A stretch of DNA of 58,209 nt. It comes from Weissella fangxianensis (lineage in GTDB: Bacteria > Bacillota > Bacilli > Lactobacillales > Lactobacillaceae). Positions 33,895 to 41,755 of the stretch are shown here, piece after piece (within the stretch, counting starts at the first letter, position 1; each line of letters starts with the position of its first letter). The DNA lies in the NCBI RefSeq assembly GCF_024718545.1, contig NZ_JAMXDB010000009.1:1-58209 (forward strand), given 5' to 3'. The position numbers and the translations under genes were made by a program. A model generated the notes under the pieces. It saw nothing but the letters and a program-made list of their open reading frames with translations. It was not told where the DNA came from and made no database searches.

Positions 33895-33965
33895 TAACTG
33901 CAGTGTGTGCAAAGGACGGGAGCTTTTGATATTCGGTTACTCCTTACCTAGCCGGGGCGGGGATA
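33895..33965. other. Candidate cos packaging site
   Basis: A short GC-rich island (CTAGCCGGGGCGGGG, about 33948-33962) lies in AT-rich non-coding DNA between the HNH endonuclease and terS. HK97-type phages with an HNH-terminase pair usually carry cosN here. No sequenced ends are available, so the nick positions cannot be given. Confidence 0.4.
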
Positions 33966-33969
33966 TAAT

Positions 33970-34551
33970 CTAGACTTTGGAACTAGATAAAACATTTATC
34001 CACCAATTTCGTCCAGCATGTTTCAACACATTTTCATTTAATTTGCTTTCAACCGCAGTTTTATGATTGTGTTGCCTTTTAGTAAGTAACCATAGATTTT
34101 CAGTATCTAATTGCTCGCTTTTACTCAATAATCGTCTAGGAATGATGTGGTCAACAATTAAATCACCTTTATCCCACAAGTTCCCATCAATAGCATCACA
34201 ATATCCATCTCTTTGCTTAACAAACTCGCTTACTCTTGTCCACTGCTTCGACTGGTAGAAGCCATCATGCAGTTCATATCGTCTGCCTTTGTCATAAACT
34301 TTGGTCTGCTCTGCTAACTCTCGTTGTCCTCGCAAAGTCTTGGCTTTAGTTTCATTGCTAATCTGTTTAGCTTTGATATACTTCTGCATTCTCAATTGAT
34401 AATGCTTATCACAGTAGTCCCAACGCAAAGGTATCAACTCACGGCAACCAATCTCTGCACATCTATGTGCTCTCATCTTATTGTCCAACTCCTTCAATAT
34501 TGCCAGCTCTTCATAGCTAGACATCAAGCCATACTTTTCATCTATGAACAT
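33970..34551 (-). CDS. HNH endonuclease (terminase-associated)
   Basis: 193 residues. An N-terminal CxxxxC...CxxH zinc-like knuckle (HRCAEIGCRELIP, YCDKHY) precedes the HNH fold: VDHIIPRRLLSKSE, then NLWLLTKRQHNHKT. HNH proteins next to terminase are needed for cos cleavage in HK97-like phages. A homing role is the alternative. It starts at ATG 34551, with AGGAGG slightly far upstream. Confidence 0.9.
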   Translation of the reverse strand: MFIDEKYGLMSSYEELAILKELDNKMRAHRCAEIGCRELIPLRWDYCDKHYQLRMQKYIKAKQISNETKAKTLRGQRELAEQTKVYDKGRRYELHDGFYQSKQWTRVSEFVKQRDGYCDAIDGNLWDKGDLIVDHIIPRRLLSKSEQLDTENLWLLTKRQHNHKTAVESKLNENVLKHAGRNWWINVLSSSKV

Positions 34552-34574
34552 CTACATCTTTGCACCTCCTGCAA

Positions 34575-34604
34575 AATAAAAAGGCTACCCAATCGGATAA
34601 CCTT
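34575..34604 (-). terminator. Terminator of the tRNA-like RNA
   Basis: AAGGTTATCC/GGGTAGCCTT stem with two G-U pairs followed by a U-rich tract, starting 12 bases after the last base of the tRNA-like element. Confidence 0.85.
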
Positions 34605-34615
34605 TGTTGTTTATA

Positions 34616-34832
34616 TGCAAGTGGTTAGGATTTGCACCTAACATGACACCATATAAGATTAGGAGCTACTCGTACCTATCGTTGAGTGAGGTCGTGGCTT
34701 GAAGTTAATCTCTCTTATATGTTATAGATGTGTGCTTTATCAGATTTATTTAGTCTCCGTCATTACCAGCACCCTTTTTCACCATCTTTGTCTTATAACT
34801 CCGTTAGCGTCTACCTATTCCGCCACGCTTGC
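34616..34832 (-). ncRNA. tRNA-Leu-like RNA with greatly enlarged anticodon and variable arms
   Basis: The 5' part is tRNA-Leu-like: acceptor strand GCAAGCG, UG, then D-arm GCG-GAATAGGTAGA-CGC. The 3' part is a T-arm (6-bp stem GTTAGG/CCTAAC, loop TGCAAAT) followed by CACTTGC and discriminator A; CTTGC pairs with GCAAG. Between D- and T-arms are 164 nt instead of about 45. They fold as a long helix (GTTAT/ATAAC then AGATG/CATCT, 34721-34799) in place of the anticodon arm and a second helix (34653-34718) in place of the variable arm. No anticodon loop is seen, G replaces the usual T in the T-loop, and one acceptor pair is mismatched. It is probably not a translating tRNA. Confidence 0.6.
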
Positions 34833-34937
34833 TATGTAGAACAGTGATTGGCAGTAGTCACACGTACAATAATAGAAGGAAATTCATCATCTAACCAACT
34901 GTTCCACAATACATATTATGCGCCTATTATTAGACAA

Positions 34938-35378
34938 TTACGGGTGATTTATGGAGTAAAAACGGTGCACCCGTTCAGGTGTATCACTCAACCATCCTGA
35001 AATACCATCTTTAAATCTGTCTCGCCATTCTCGACAAGTTCTTTCATCAGCATGAGCAATTAATGAAATAGCTAACCAGCTTTTCTTGCGACCATATCGC
35101 TCATACAAGATAGTCCTTTGTGGCTTAACGGTTATGTTGTACCACATCTCGATGACTTGCTTTTGCCATATCCAAGCTTGCAGCTCTTCATCTTGTAGTT
35201 CACGTATCATAGCTGACTCAACTGGATTGTTGTAATCATTTTGCTTACGACCACCACCGATGTTCTCATCAGGTGTACGATCAAAGTTAAATTTTAATTC
35301 TAGCTTACGCAGTTTAATGTTGGTATCTATCACACCAGTAAAGTAATCACTCAAAACTTTATCTAACTTATCAGCCAT
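34938..35378 (-). CDS. Late gene transcription activator-like protein (DUF722/RinA/ArpU type)
   Basis: 146 residues: a charged N-terminus (KLDKVLSDYFTGVIDTNIKLRKLE) and a helix-turn-helix-like C-terminal half (RTILYERYGRKKSWLAISL, then ERTCREWRDRF). Proteins of this size at the junction between early and late operons activate late transcription in lactic and staphylococcal phages. The family name is my best match from pattern, not from a search. Confidence 0.65.
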   Translation of the reverse strand: MADKLDKVLSDYFTGVIDTNIKLRKLELKFNFDRTPDENIGGGRKQNDYNNPVESAMIRELQDEELQAWIWQKQVIEMWYNITVKPQRTILYERYGRKKSWLAISLIAHADERTCREWRDRFKDGISGWLSDTPERVHRFYSINHP

Positions 35379-35400
35379 TCGTAACCTTCCTCGTTAATGA

Positions 35401-35586
35401 TTATTTTTTGGGTTTGATAATAACCCGCTTATTCATATCTTTTTCAATGATCTTTTTGTAAATTAACGCTTCTGACTTGCTCGTAAATGTTTCGTGATTA
35501 ACTAATTTTGTATTTGAACGTTCAAAGCCATATTGATCAGTGAATGTTTCAATCTCAAATATTCTCATCAACCAATCTTCACTCAT
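35401..35586 (-). CDS. Hypothetical phage protein (61 residues)
   Basis: A small basic protein ending in RVIIKPKK, not recognised. Its ATG overlaps the pnuC stop (GAGGTAACAAATG includes the ribosome site), so it is translated with that gene. No membrane segment or metal motif is visible. Confidence 0.6.
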   Translation of the reverse strand: MSEDWLMRIFEIETFTDQYGFERSNTKLVNHETFTSKSEALIYKKIIEKDMNKRVIIKPKK

Positions 35587-36278
35587 TTGTTACCTCGCCA
35601 AATGCTCCAGAAACGTCCATATAGGGCTGTTGCAAGGTAGAAGCTCATAGTTAGCAACATAGGCAAAGAACTTGCTGAATAGCCTGCAAATAGCGCTGAC
35701 ACCCATAAGGCAATATTGACAAAATCAGATAGTAGCCAAAGCGTGTAGCTATCTCCATATCCTTTGAATACATACAAACTAGCAGTTGCTCCAATAATCA
35801 ACACAATACTGTCCCATAGTGGGTTGCTATCTCCTAGCGCTGTATATGCCAACATCATCGGATACCATGCAGCCAAAATGAACGATAACGTCAACACCCA
35901 ACCTGTCTTATCTAAGAACTTAACACCATTCTCAACTTTGTGTCCCCACGTCTTCCAAGTAAAGATAAGTGGTAAATCTATCAAGGCAACGAACACTAGC
36001 TGATCTAACACGCTGGCATAATGTCCTGCTGTCCAATTGATATAGATTAATCCAATTGCACTGATTAGTCCTAGCAGTCCATTAATTGGCTTTCCTAAAC
36101 TCATATACACCGTGCATGCCGAACCAACCAATGTTGCAACCAATGTAATTGTTGATAGCCCTGTAATCGGTGCTGATAAGTAAAATGCTAACTGTACACC
36201 AATGATGAACGCCAACATCACGCCACCTGCCGTATTAATACTCTTTAATTCTGTTCCTAACCACTTTAAATAACTCAT
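35583..36278 (-). CDS. pnuC: PnuC-family nicotinamide riboside transporter
   Basis: 231 residues with about seven membrane helices and the PnuC end pattern: WLLSDFVNIALWV near residue 175, preceded by SLYVFKGYGDSYTLW. PnuC proteins import nicotinamide riboside or related vitamins by facilitated diffusion; trapping needs a cytoplasmic kinase. No NAD-salvage enzyme is encoded nearby, so it would feed the host pathway. It lies within the prophage early operon, overlapping neighbours by a few bases on both sides, so it is phage cargo and not a host relic. Confidence 0.85.
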   Translation of the reverse strand: MSYLKWLGTELKSINTAGGVMLAFIIGVQLAFYLSAPITGLSTITLVATLVGSACTVYMSLGKPINGLLGLISAIGLIYINWTAGHYASVLDQLVFVALIDLPLIFTWKTWGHKVENGVKFLDKTGWVLTLSFILAAWYPMMLAYTALGDSNPLWDSIVLIIGATASLYVFKGYGDSYTLWLLSDFVNIALWVSALFAGYSASSLPMLLTMSFYLATALYGRFWSIWRGNK

Positions 36279-36427
36279 TATCCTAATCTCCCATTTTCAT
36301 AAGCATCACGTAAATTCAATATAATTTCTTGTGCATCTTTCATTGAAATAGCAAACTCATCATCTGTCCCATTTGGTAAGTAATAACTTTTAGTCATTAA
36401 TTTTTTTAGAGCTTCATCAAACGTCAT
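36278..36427 (-). CDS. Hypothetical phage protein (49 residues)
   Basis: Opens MTFDEALKKLMTKSYYLPNG, acidic and helical. GGAGG lies eight bases before the ATG. Both ends overlap neighbours as TAATG junctions, which supports it as a real gene in the early operon. Function unknown. Confidence 0.6.
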   Translation of the reverse strand: MTFDEALKKLMTKSYYLPNGTDDEFAISMKDAQEIILNLRDAYENGRLG

Positions 36428-36606
36428 TACCATTCCTCCCGATCACTCAATGATTTAACTTTCATAATCTGATACGCCTTGCCGTGATAAGCACTTAACA
36501 ATTTCTCTAAATCGTTACCGCTTGCCGTAACTAGCGCTTTACCGTTAATATCTCTCGCAAGCGTGTTAAAAACGACATATTTTGGTGTTTCATAATTTTT
36601 GTGCAT
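36427..36606 (-). CDS. Hypothetical phage protein (59 residues)
   Basis: Opens MHKNYETPKYVVFNTLAR and ends SLSDREEW. Its stop overlaps the next start as TAATG. Not recognised. A single-domain alpha/beta protein is plausible. Confidence 0.55.
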   Translation of the reverse strand: MHKNYETPKYVVFNTLARDINGKALVTASGNDLEKLLSAYHGKAYQIMKVKSLSDREEW

Positions 36607-36622
36607 TTTTCTTTATCCTCAA

Positions 36623-36850
36623 TTAACATGTCAATATATTCACGTGTAACATGTCAATATATTCACGTGCTTTTTTTAAATCTTCTAAGCCATTCTTTTT
36701 ATCAGCTCGTGCCACGTACTTAATCACGTTAGCCACTTTCCATGCTGAACGTCCTAGCATGTCACCTACGATACTATTGATATGGTCTTTCACTTCTGTA
36801 CCGTCACTCAATAAATAGTGCTTAGGGTGCTTTACAGCGTCATATTTCAT
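36623..36850 (-). CDS. DUF3310 phage protein with altered C-terminus
   Basis: 75 residues with the DUF3310 pattern (HPKHYLLSDGTEV, KVANVIKYVARADKKNGLEDLKKAREYID). These small proteins are common in Gram-positive phage early regions and may bind nucleotides; the role is not known. The last eight residues come from a 23-bp tandem duplication (36624-36669) that shifts the frame and replaces the original tail. Confidence 0.85.
   Translation of the reverse strand: MKYDAVKHPKHYLLSDGTEVKDHINSIVGDMLGRSAWKVANVIKYVARADKKNGLEDLKKAREYIDMLHVNILTC
36624..36669. repeat. Perfect 23-bp tandem duplication
   Basis: Two adjacent identical 23-bp units (36624-36646 and 36647-36669) at the 3' end of the DUF3310 gene. 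As 23 is not a multiple of three, the copy shifts the reading frame. Confidence 0.95.
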
Positions 36851-37251
36851 TACTCATCAGCCTCCAACAACTCTGGGTTTTCGTGGATATTGCCAATCAC
36901 AACATCACTATTATCAAGAATGAAAATTTCACCAGACAATGATTTTGTTGCTTGTACTAATGTATAGATATCTTCGTTAATGTAAATTGGTGTAATCCCT
37001 ACAACGGTCTGTAATTCGCCTGTACTAGTCTGAATAATATCCCCTTCATAAATTTCAACACCGTTTTTATCGGTCATACCTGTGTATTGCTCAACAGTGT
37101 CTCCAACAGAGTGATACATTGTGGTTACATTGCTACCGATACCACCTGACACTTCAAATCCAAGTCCCAAGTTTTGATTATTGGTATTCCAGCTTAATGA
37201 TCTATATTCATTACACATGCTATTCCACACCCTGAACTTAATCTCTCGCAT
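36850..37251 (-). CDS. YopX-family phage protein
   Basis: 133 residues starting MREIKFRVWN and containing VEQYTGMTDKNGVEIYEGDII, the hallmark of the YopX family (named from Bacillus phage SPbeta). It is a beta-rich protein of unknown function common in lactic prophages. It overlaps the DUF3310 gene by one base. Confidence 0.9.
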   Translation of the reverse strand: MREIKFRVWNSMCNEYRSLSWNTNNQNLGLGFEVSGGIGSNVTTMYHSVGDTVEQYTGMTDKNGVEIYEGDIIQTSTGELQTVVGITPIYINEDIYTLVQATKSLSGEIFILDNSDVVIGNIHENPELLEADE

Positions 37252-37342
37252 TACTCTTCCACCTTCTTAGTATCATAGATAGCATTTGTTAACTTTCTAA
37301 ATAACGAATAAACTCCTGTGACACCACATATTTATTACTCAT
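37251..37342 (-). pseudogene. Possible frameshifted small phage ORF
   Basis: ATG 37342 has a ribosome site and encodes MSNKYVV..., but the frame stops after 17 codons. The neighbouring frame continues (GVTGVYSLFRKLTNAIYD) to a stop overlapping the YopX start. Removing one base near the repeated GTG would fuse them into a plausible 30-residue protein. This is a low-confidence reading of a very short sequence. Confidence 0.3.
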
Positions 37343-37345
37343 CTT

Positions 37346-37588
37346 CTACTCCTTTCGACCGTCATAGACGAGTTCTGATTTTAATTCTGATGGAGTTTTT
37401 TTGTCAGAATCATCTTTAGCATGTATTTTTTTATCTTTGTCAGTAAAAAATGTCATCGGCTCATTTTCAAAGTAGGATCTAGCTGTAGGCCTTACACCAC
37501 TTATCCATAGGTATCCTTCTCGTTCTAACTTCTCTAACACTTTACGCTCTTGTTGCTCATTCGCCACGATATATGCTCTATTTGTCAT
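37346..37588 (-). CDS. Hypothetical phage protein (80 residues)
   Basis: Opens MTNRAYIVANEQQERKVLEK, with a charged C-terminus (DSDKKTPSELKSEL). Its ATG overlaps the upstream stop. No family recognised; the opening resembles small regulatory proteins of lactic phage early operons. Confidence 0.6.
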   Translation of the reverse strand: MTNRAYIVANEQQERKVLEKLEREGYLWISGVRPTARSYFENEPMTFFTDKDKKIHAKDDSDKKTPSELKSELVYDGRKE

Positions 37589-37737
37589 CAGTAGCCCCTC
37601 TCAATCATCTTTCGTGCCTCTCGCACTGTGAATTTATCATTTTCATGTTCATGTTCAAACTCTGCCCAATCTTGATACCCACGACTTTCAGCAAACTCAT
37701 TTAAGTCTCTAAGTCCTACCCATTTTTTCATCTTCAT
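37588..37737 (-). CDS. Hypothetical phage protein (49 residues)
   Basis: Opens MKMKKWVGLRDLNEFAESRG, rich in Glu and His (WAEFEHEHEND), helical. The stop overlaps the next ATG as TGATG. Not recognised, but the overlap and composition favour a real gene. Confidence 0.55.
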   Translation of the reverse strand: MKMKKWVGLRDLNEFAESRGYQDWAEFEHEHENDKFTVREARKMIERGY

Positions 37738-37778
37738 ACGGGCTCGCAGTCTTTTCACCCTTGGCTGTTTGTTCTTAT

Positions 37779-38213
37779 TTAAAATCCATAAACAACAATT
37801 GCACTCGGAAATGGTGCTGCGTCCATTGCTTTTCCATTAAGCTCAAACTTAAGTCGACCTTTCAAAAATTTAACAATACTTTTGTTTTGAATAAACTCAT
37901 GCCAATAAGTCGTATCAGTTCTTGAAGGTATTAGCATTACAATGAATCTATTCGGATCACGCAAATGTTCTTTATAGGCTTTTTCAATAAATTTATTGAT
38001 AGACCTACCATAAGGCGGATTCATGAACACATTTCCATCCCACTTTTGAATTAAAGCATCGTCCCTTTCTGTGAAGTATTTCTCTAATTTGTGGTTTTCA
38101 ACACTTGCACATGCATCTAAATCGAATTTAAACTTTTTGTTTAATTCTATAAATAAATCTTCTGGCGTTTCCCAACTCATATTTTTTGAACTAAATAACA
38201 CTTTGTTTACCAT
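37779..38213 (-). CDS. Phage DNA N6-adenine methyltransferase
   Basis: 144 residues of the phage Dam-like family. The catalytic DPPY-type motif appears as FMNPPYGRSINKFI near residues 62-75. FDLDACASVENHK near 30-42 is the conserved cofactor-side segment of this family, which starts SWETPxxLF. It methylates adenine in DNA, probably to evade host restriction. No partner endonuclease is adjacent, so it is an orphan methylase. Confidence 0.9.
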   Translation of the reverse strand: MVNKVLFSSKNMSWETPEDLFIELNKKFKFDLDACASVENHKLEKYFTERDDALIQKWDGNVFMNPPYGRSINKFIEKAYKEHLRDPNRFIVMLIPSRTDTTYWHEFIQNKSIVKFLKGRLKFELNGKAMDAAPFPSAIVVYGF

Positions 38214-38238
38214 TTTTAAATACCCTTGGCTGTTTGTT

Positions 38239-38538
38239 CTAGTTGTTAGCGTGTACCACTTTGCGCAGCTCCATCAGTTGCCTGTCGTCCTCTGGTATCT
38301 CATCACTAAGCTTGCCGTATCGGTCTTCTAGCTCATGTACTAACGCCATCATTCTGTCGACATTAATTCTGCCATGCTTTACACGTGGGTGTTCACGGTA
38401 ATATCTACCCATAAAATTTTTACCAGCTACTGTAAATTCCCTTAGATGCAACTTCTTAGCAATCTCTGCCACTGTGTAGTCGTCTTCCCACATTTCAACG
38501 AATAGTTGGTACTTATATTCATGGTTGTTTTTAATCAT
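38239..38538 (-). CDS. Hypothetical phage protein with a helix-turn-helix-like segment
   Basis: 99 residues from ATG 38538 (MIKNNHEYKYQLFVEMW); the longer frame to 38580 lies inside the resolvase gene. DDYTVAEIAKKLHLREFTV at about 20-38 reads like a helix-turn-helix. The start overlaps the RusA stop. Possibly a regulator; unproven. Confidence 0.6.
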   Translation of the reverse strand: MIKNNHEYKYQLFVEMWEDDYTVAEIAKKLHLREFTVAGKNFMGRYYREHPRVKHGRINVDRMMALVHELEDRYGKLSDEIPEDDRQLMELRKVVHANN

Positions 38539-39004
38539 AAAATTCAATCTCCATGCCACTATCAAATTCGTATAACTCAAATTTGTAAATATACGTCTCT
38601 CCTAGCCAATAACGCTTGTACCCTAAGTTATTAACTATCTGGCTGTCATCAAAGCCTAGAACCTCTTGTAATACGTCATCAGATGCCTTTACAGAGTTGT
38701 CAACATCAATCGTTCCTCGTGTAATTGGCAATACTTTTGAACTATCAAATTCATCACGTTTCTTTTTGCTGCTTATCAATGATTTTGGTACTGGATAAAT
38801 GAACAAGCTTCTAAGCTCATAAGCTTGACCTGCTTTCATTTGTACCTGCACTTCGTCTAGTATCTCTTCTAAACTAGCTTTTAAATAATCATGGTAAGTG
38901 TGATATTCTTTCGTCCTAATAAGTCGCTTTCTAGCAACCATCATTTGATTACCCGATGCAAATTTCATGGGTAATTCTATTTTTGCTTCAAATACTTTTT
39001 TCAT
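38531..39004 (-). CDS. RusA-family Holliday junction resolvase
   Basis: 157 residues. The RusA metal-binding signature appears as TIDVDNSVKASDDVLQ (Asp residues near 99-108) followed by GFDDSQIV. It resolves recombination and replication intermediates before packaging. It overlaps dnaB by four bases. Confidence 0.9.
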   Translation of the reverse strand: MKKVFEAKIELPMKFASGNQMMVARKRLIRTKEYHTYHDYLKASLEEILDEVQVQMKAGQAYELRSLFIYPVPKSLISSKKKRDEFDSSKVLPITRGTIDVDNSVKASDDVLQEVLGFDDSQIVNNLGYKRYWLGETYIYKFELYEFDSGMEIEFYD

Positions 39005-40185
39005 GACTTACGTACCCCAATTGCTTGATGTTCTCGGTCATAGAATGACTTGAATGTATGCTGTCCGCCTTGACGATTTTTAGCAACGATTAAATCTAAA
39101 TCAACATTTGTTGGCACGTTTTCCTGATAATAATCATCTGAATGTAGCAAGATAACTTTGTCAGCGTCCTGTTCAATTGATCCAGAGTCTCTTAAATCAG
39201 TTAATTGTGGGCGATTGTTCTTCTCACCAGCTTTTGCACGGTTTAATTGTGCTAAGGCAATCAGTAAGATATCGTGTTTCATCGCTGCTAATTTCAAACG
39301 TCTTGAAATGTCACTTACTTGTTCATAACGGCTCACACCCTTTGAAGTAATCAGCTGTAAATAATCAACTACCACCACTTTTTTACCTGCATCTGCTTGT
39401 CTGCCAATTTCTAATTCAATGTTTTCAATAGACGACCTTATGTCATCTCTAATATCAAACACATCTAGGTTGCCTTTAAACACCTCTTTTGCCGTTTCTT
39501 TCGTCATTTTTGGTTCGATAAGCAATCTGTCAACCATGCGTTCAAAAACTTCCATACGCCTCATTTCTAAGCTAATTAAGGCAACTGGCACACGATTTAA
39601 TGTTAAGGTGCTCATCATGTTAGTTGCTAAGGCAGTTTTACCCATACCAGGACGTCCAGCAATCACGATCATCTGACCAGTTTCTGCTTGTATCTGAAAG
39701 TTTTTCAGCAAATCAATGTATTCACGTTCTCTGCCAATGTATTCCTCGTATTCAGTGATTAAGTCCGTGTTATCTACATCAAAGTTTTGATACTGTTCAA
39801 TTTGTTCAGTAAAGGCTGCTAAGTCTTCATAGTTACTAATTTCACCATTACTAGCCTTTTTATAAAACAGCCGTTTAACTGCTTCGTCTTGAATATATTT
39901 ACCTAGTATCTTGGGTGCGATTGGTACAGCTGGTACACTACTAACCAACATTGCTGTTGCTTCACTAATAATATCTACACTACCAACTTTGTCATTATTG
40001 ATAGTCAGCAAGTTAATATGATCATCATCTTCTGCTTTTGCCCAAAGTTTAAAGATATTACCAGCAATACGATTGCTAAACATATCTGCTCGCACAACTG
40101 TTTTTAACTCCTGCATCGCTTCATAAGGGTTGTCAGATGATATTACATCAGCTAATGCAGCCCATTCAGCTTCTTGTCCTTGCAT
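39001..40185 (-). CDS. DnaB-like replicative helicase
   Basis: 394 residues. Walker A IAGRPGMGKTALATNMM near 172-188, Walker B VVVDYLQLIT near 272, and the arginine-containing DLRDSGSIEQDADKVI near 335. The N-terminal DnaB interaction domain is present. It unwinds the phage origin together with the adjacent initiator, whose stop overlaps its ATG by one base. Confidence 0.95.
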   Translation of the reverse strand: MQGQEAEWAALADVISSDNPYEAMQELKTVVRADMFSNRIAGNIFKLWAKAEDDDHINLLTINNDKVGSVDIISEATAMLVSSVPAVPIAPKILGKYIQDEAVKRLFYKKASNGEISNYEDLAAFTEQIEQYQNFDVDNTDLITEYEEYIGREREYIDLLKNFQIQAETGQMIVIAGRPGMGKTALATNMMSTLTLNRVPVALISLEMRRMEVFERMVDRLLIEPKMTKETAKEVFKGNLDVFDIRDDIRSSIENIELEIGRQADAGKKVVVVDYLQLITSKGVSRYEQVSDISRRLKLAAMKHDILLIALAQLNRAKAGEKNNRPQLTDLRDSGSIEQDADKVILLHSDDYYQENVPTNVDLDLIVAKNRQGGQHTFKSFYDREHQAIGVRKS

Positions 40186-41039
40186 TAAGCACTCCCCTTT
40201 AATTCTGCTAGTTTCTTACTCATGAAATTGCGTTCTATTGGATCCAATTTGTCGTCTTGCAACTCTTTTTCCAAACGTGCAATTTCATTAGTTTTATAAT
40301 CATTGCTTTGCTCAACGTTTCCAGTTTCGTAATCATCTTCCCATTGCTTACCATTAAACCAAGTGCTACCGTATGGCACATATTTAATATCTGTACCCTT
40401 CAACGAAATTTCTCTTTTCAGATTGACGATCCCTGTTTGAATCTCTTTGTTAGTCACACCATCTTTAATTGCTTTTTTGTAAGACTTGAATGCTCGTGCT
40501 TTATCTTTTTTTCTAGGATAAAGTTTCCACAATTTTTCAAATTCAGACTCGAGCGAAATCTTTGATTGCGCATTATTATCTATCTCTAACTCTTTCTCTA
40601 TCTCTAACTTATCGTCACTGCGCGTCACATCACTGTCACTATGTGACGTTATAGCGTAACTATGTGACGTTTGGCGCTCTCTAAAATTTCTCATTCTAAT
40701 AGCGGAATCCGTTTCAGAGCCTGTTAAATCAGCACTTGCTACCAAAAACAAATCTTCTTTAATTTCAGGGTGTGTAATTAATTTTTTCGCTTCCAAATAC
40801 GCAAGTAGTGCGCGCACATCTTCGACGTTTTCATCTAAAGTAAGCGCAAGTTCTTCCGCAATGTCTTGACCTGCTCCTTGGAAATAAAGCATCCCGTCAG
40901 CATTTGCACTTTTAACCAACATTTCCAAGTAAATAATTGTGTAAGTGTCTCCGCCAGCCATACGTCGAAGTAGTTTAATGTATGGATCGTTGAAAAAATC
41001 TTGTTTAAGTTTTATCCAAAAGAATTTTTTTGTTACCAT
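40185..41039 (-). CDS. Phage replisome organizer / replication initiator
   Basis: 284 residues. The N-terminal winged-helix initiator domain (KKFFWIKLKQDFFNDPYIKLLRRM) is typical of lactic phage replisome organizers. A charged linker and a DnaD/helicase-loader-like C-terminal segment (FEKLWKLYPRKKDKARAFKSY) follow. It would bind the phage origin and load the downstream helicase. Several ATG/GTG starts cluster at 41039-41051; ATG 41039 has the best-spaced GAGG. Confidence 0.85.
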   Translation of the reverse strand: MVTKKFFWIKLKQDFFNDPYIKLLRRMAGGDTYTIIYLEMLVKSANADGMLYFQGAGQDIAEELALTLDENVEDVRALLAYLEAKKLITHPEIKEDLFLVASADLTGSETDSAIRMRNFRERQTSHSYAITSHSDSDVTRSDDKLEIEKELEIDNNAQSKISLESEFEKLWKLYPRKKDKARAFKSYKKAIKDGVTNKEIQTGIVNLKREISLKGTDIKYVPYGSTWFNGKQWEDDYETGNVEQSNDYKTNEIARLEKELQDDKLDPIERNFMSKKLAELKGSA

Positions 41040-41056
41040 CATTAACCTCACTATAT

Positions 41057-41323
41057 TTATCTGAAGCGATATGAATTTCTGAATTCATTTGCAATAGCAA
41101 AGCCTAAATCCGACACAGAAAATTTCGTTTTATTAGTTGATAACAGAATCAATCCTTGGTTTTCTAAAAACGTATATACGCTTTCTCTAATTCCGTCTTG
41201 ATAGTCGTCTACAGACCCGCCATTTGGATAATTCAAAAATATGTCTTTGATGATAGAAAAAGTTTCATCATCTTGTTGGCATATACTTTGTAATTCTCGA
41301 TCCAATAAAAACTTATTAATCAT
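41057..41323 (-). CDS. Hypothetical phage protein (88 residues)
   Basis: Opens MINKFLLDRELQSICQQDD. The C-terminal half (ESVYTFLENQGLILLSTNKTKFSVSDLGFAI, read in parts) has a winged-helix rhythm. It sits between SSB and the initiator genes, so a replication or regulatory role is possible. Not recognised. Confidence 0.6.
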   Translation of the reverse strand: MINKFLLDRELQSICQQDDETFSIIKDIFLNYPNGGSVDDYQDGIRESVYTFLENQGLILLSTNKTKFSVSDLGFAIANEFRNSYRFR

Positions 41324-41338
41324 TTATAAACAACCTCC

Positions 41339-41740
41339 TTAGAAGGGCAAATCATCATCTTGGATGTTGATTTCGTTACCAGAATTAAATGGTTGTGCGT
41401 TACTGCTTTGCTCACTGTTACGTGTCTCAATGAAGTCAAACCCACTAACGATTAATTCTGTAACCGTTACTTCTTGTCCGTTCTTATTCTCATACTTACG
41501 ATTTTGTAGTGAACCCTCTAACAGTACTCGACTGCCCTTGCTGGTATACTTTGCTAACGTTTCACCAGCCTTGCGCCATGCTGTAAAGTTAAAGAAGTCA
41601 GTGTCACGTTCACCTTGTGCGTTTTTAAAGTCACGTTGTACGGCGATTGATCCACTAGCAACTGCAATACCACTCCCTGTTTGTCGTACTTCAATATCTC
41701 GTGTTAAGCGTCCCTCTAAAATTGTCTTGTTAAATGCCAT
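41339..41740 (-). CDS. ssb: Single-stranded DNA-binding protein
   Basis: 133 residues with the OB-fold start MAFNKTILEGRLTRDIEVR and the acidic tip DDDLPF that recruits partner proteins. Protects single strands during phage replication and recombination. It follows the ERF recombinase gene by 15 bp. Confidence 0.96.
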   Translation of the reverse strand: MAFNKTILEGRLTRDIEVRQTGSGIAVASGSIAVQRDFKNAQGERDTDFFNFTAWRKAGETLAKYTSKGSRVLLEGSLQNRKYENKNGQEVTVTELIVSGFDFIETRNSEQSSNAQPFNSGNEINIQDDDLPF

Positions 41741-41755
41741 GTCGATAATCTCCTT

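Noticed and set aside
34616-34832. Group I intron inside a tRNA-Leu gene
   Set aside because: The insert leaves at most about 135 nt beyond a normal tRNA, no recognisable anticodon arm halves flank it, and the P7-type pairing of group I introns could not be found.
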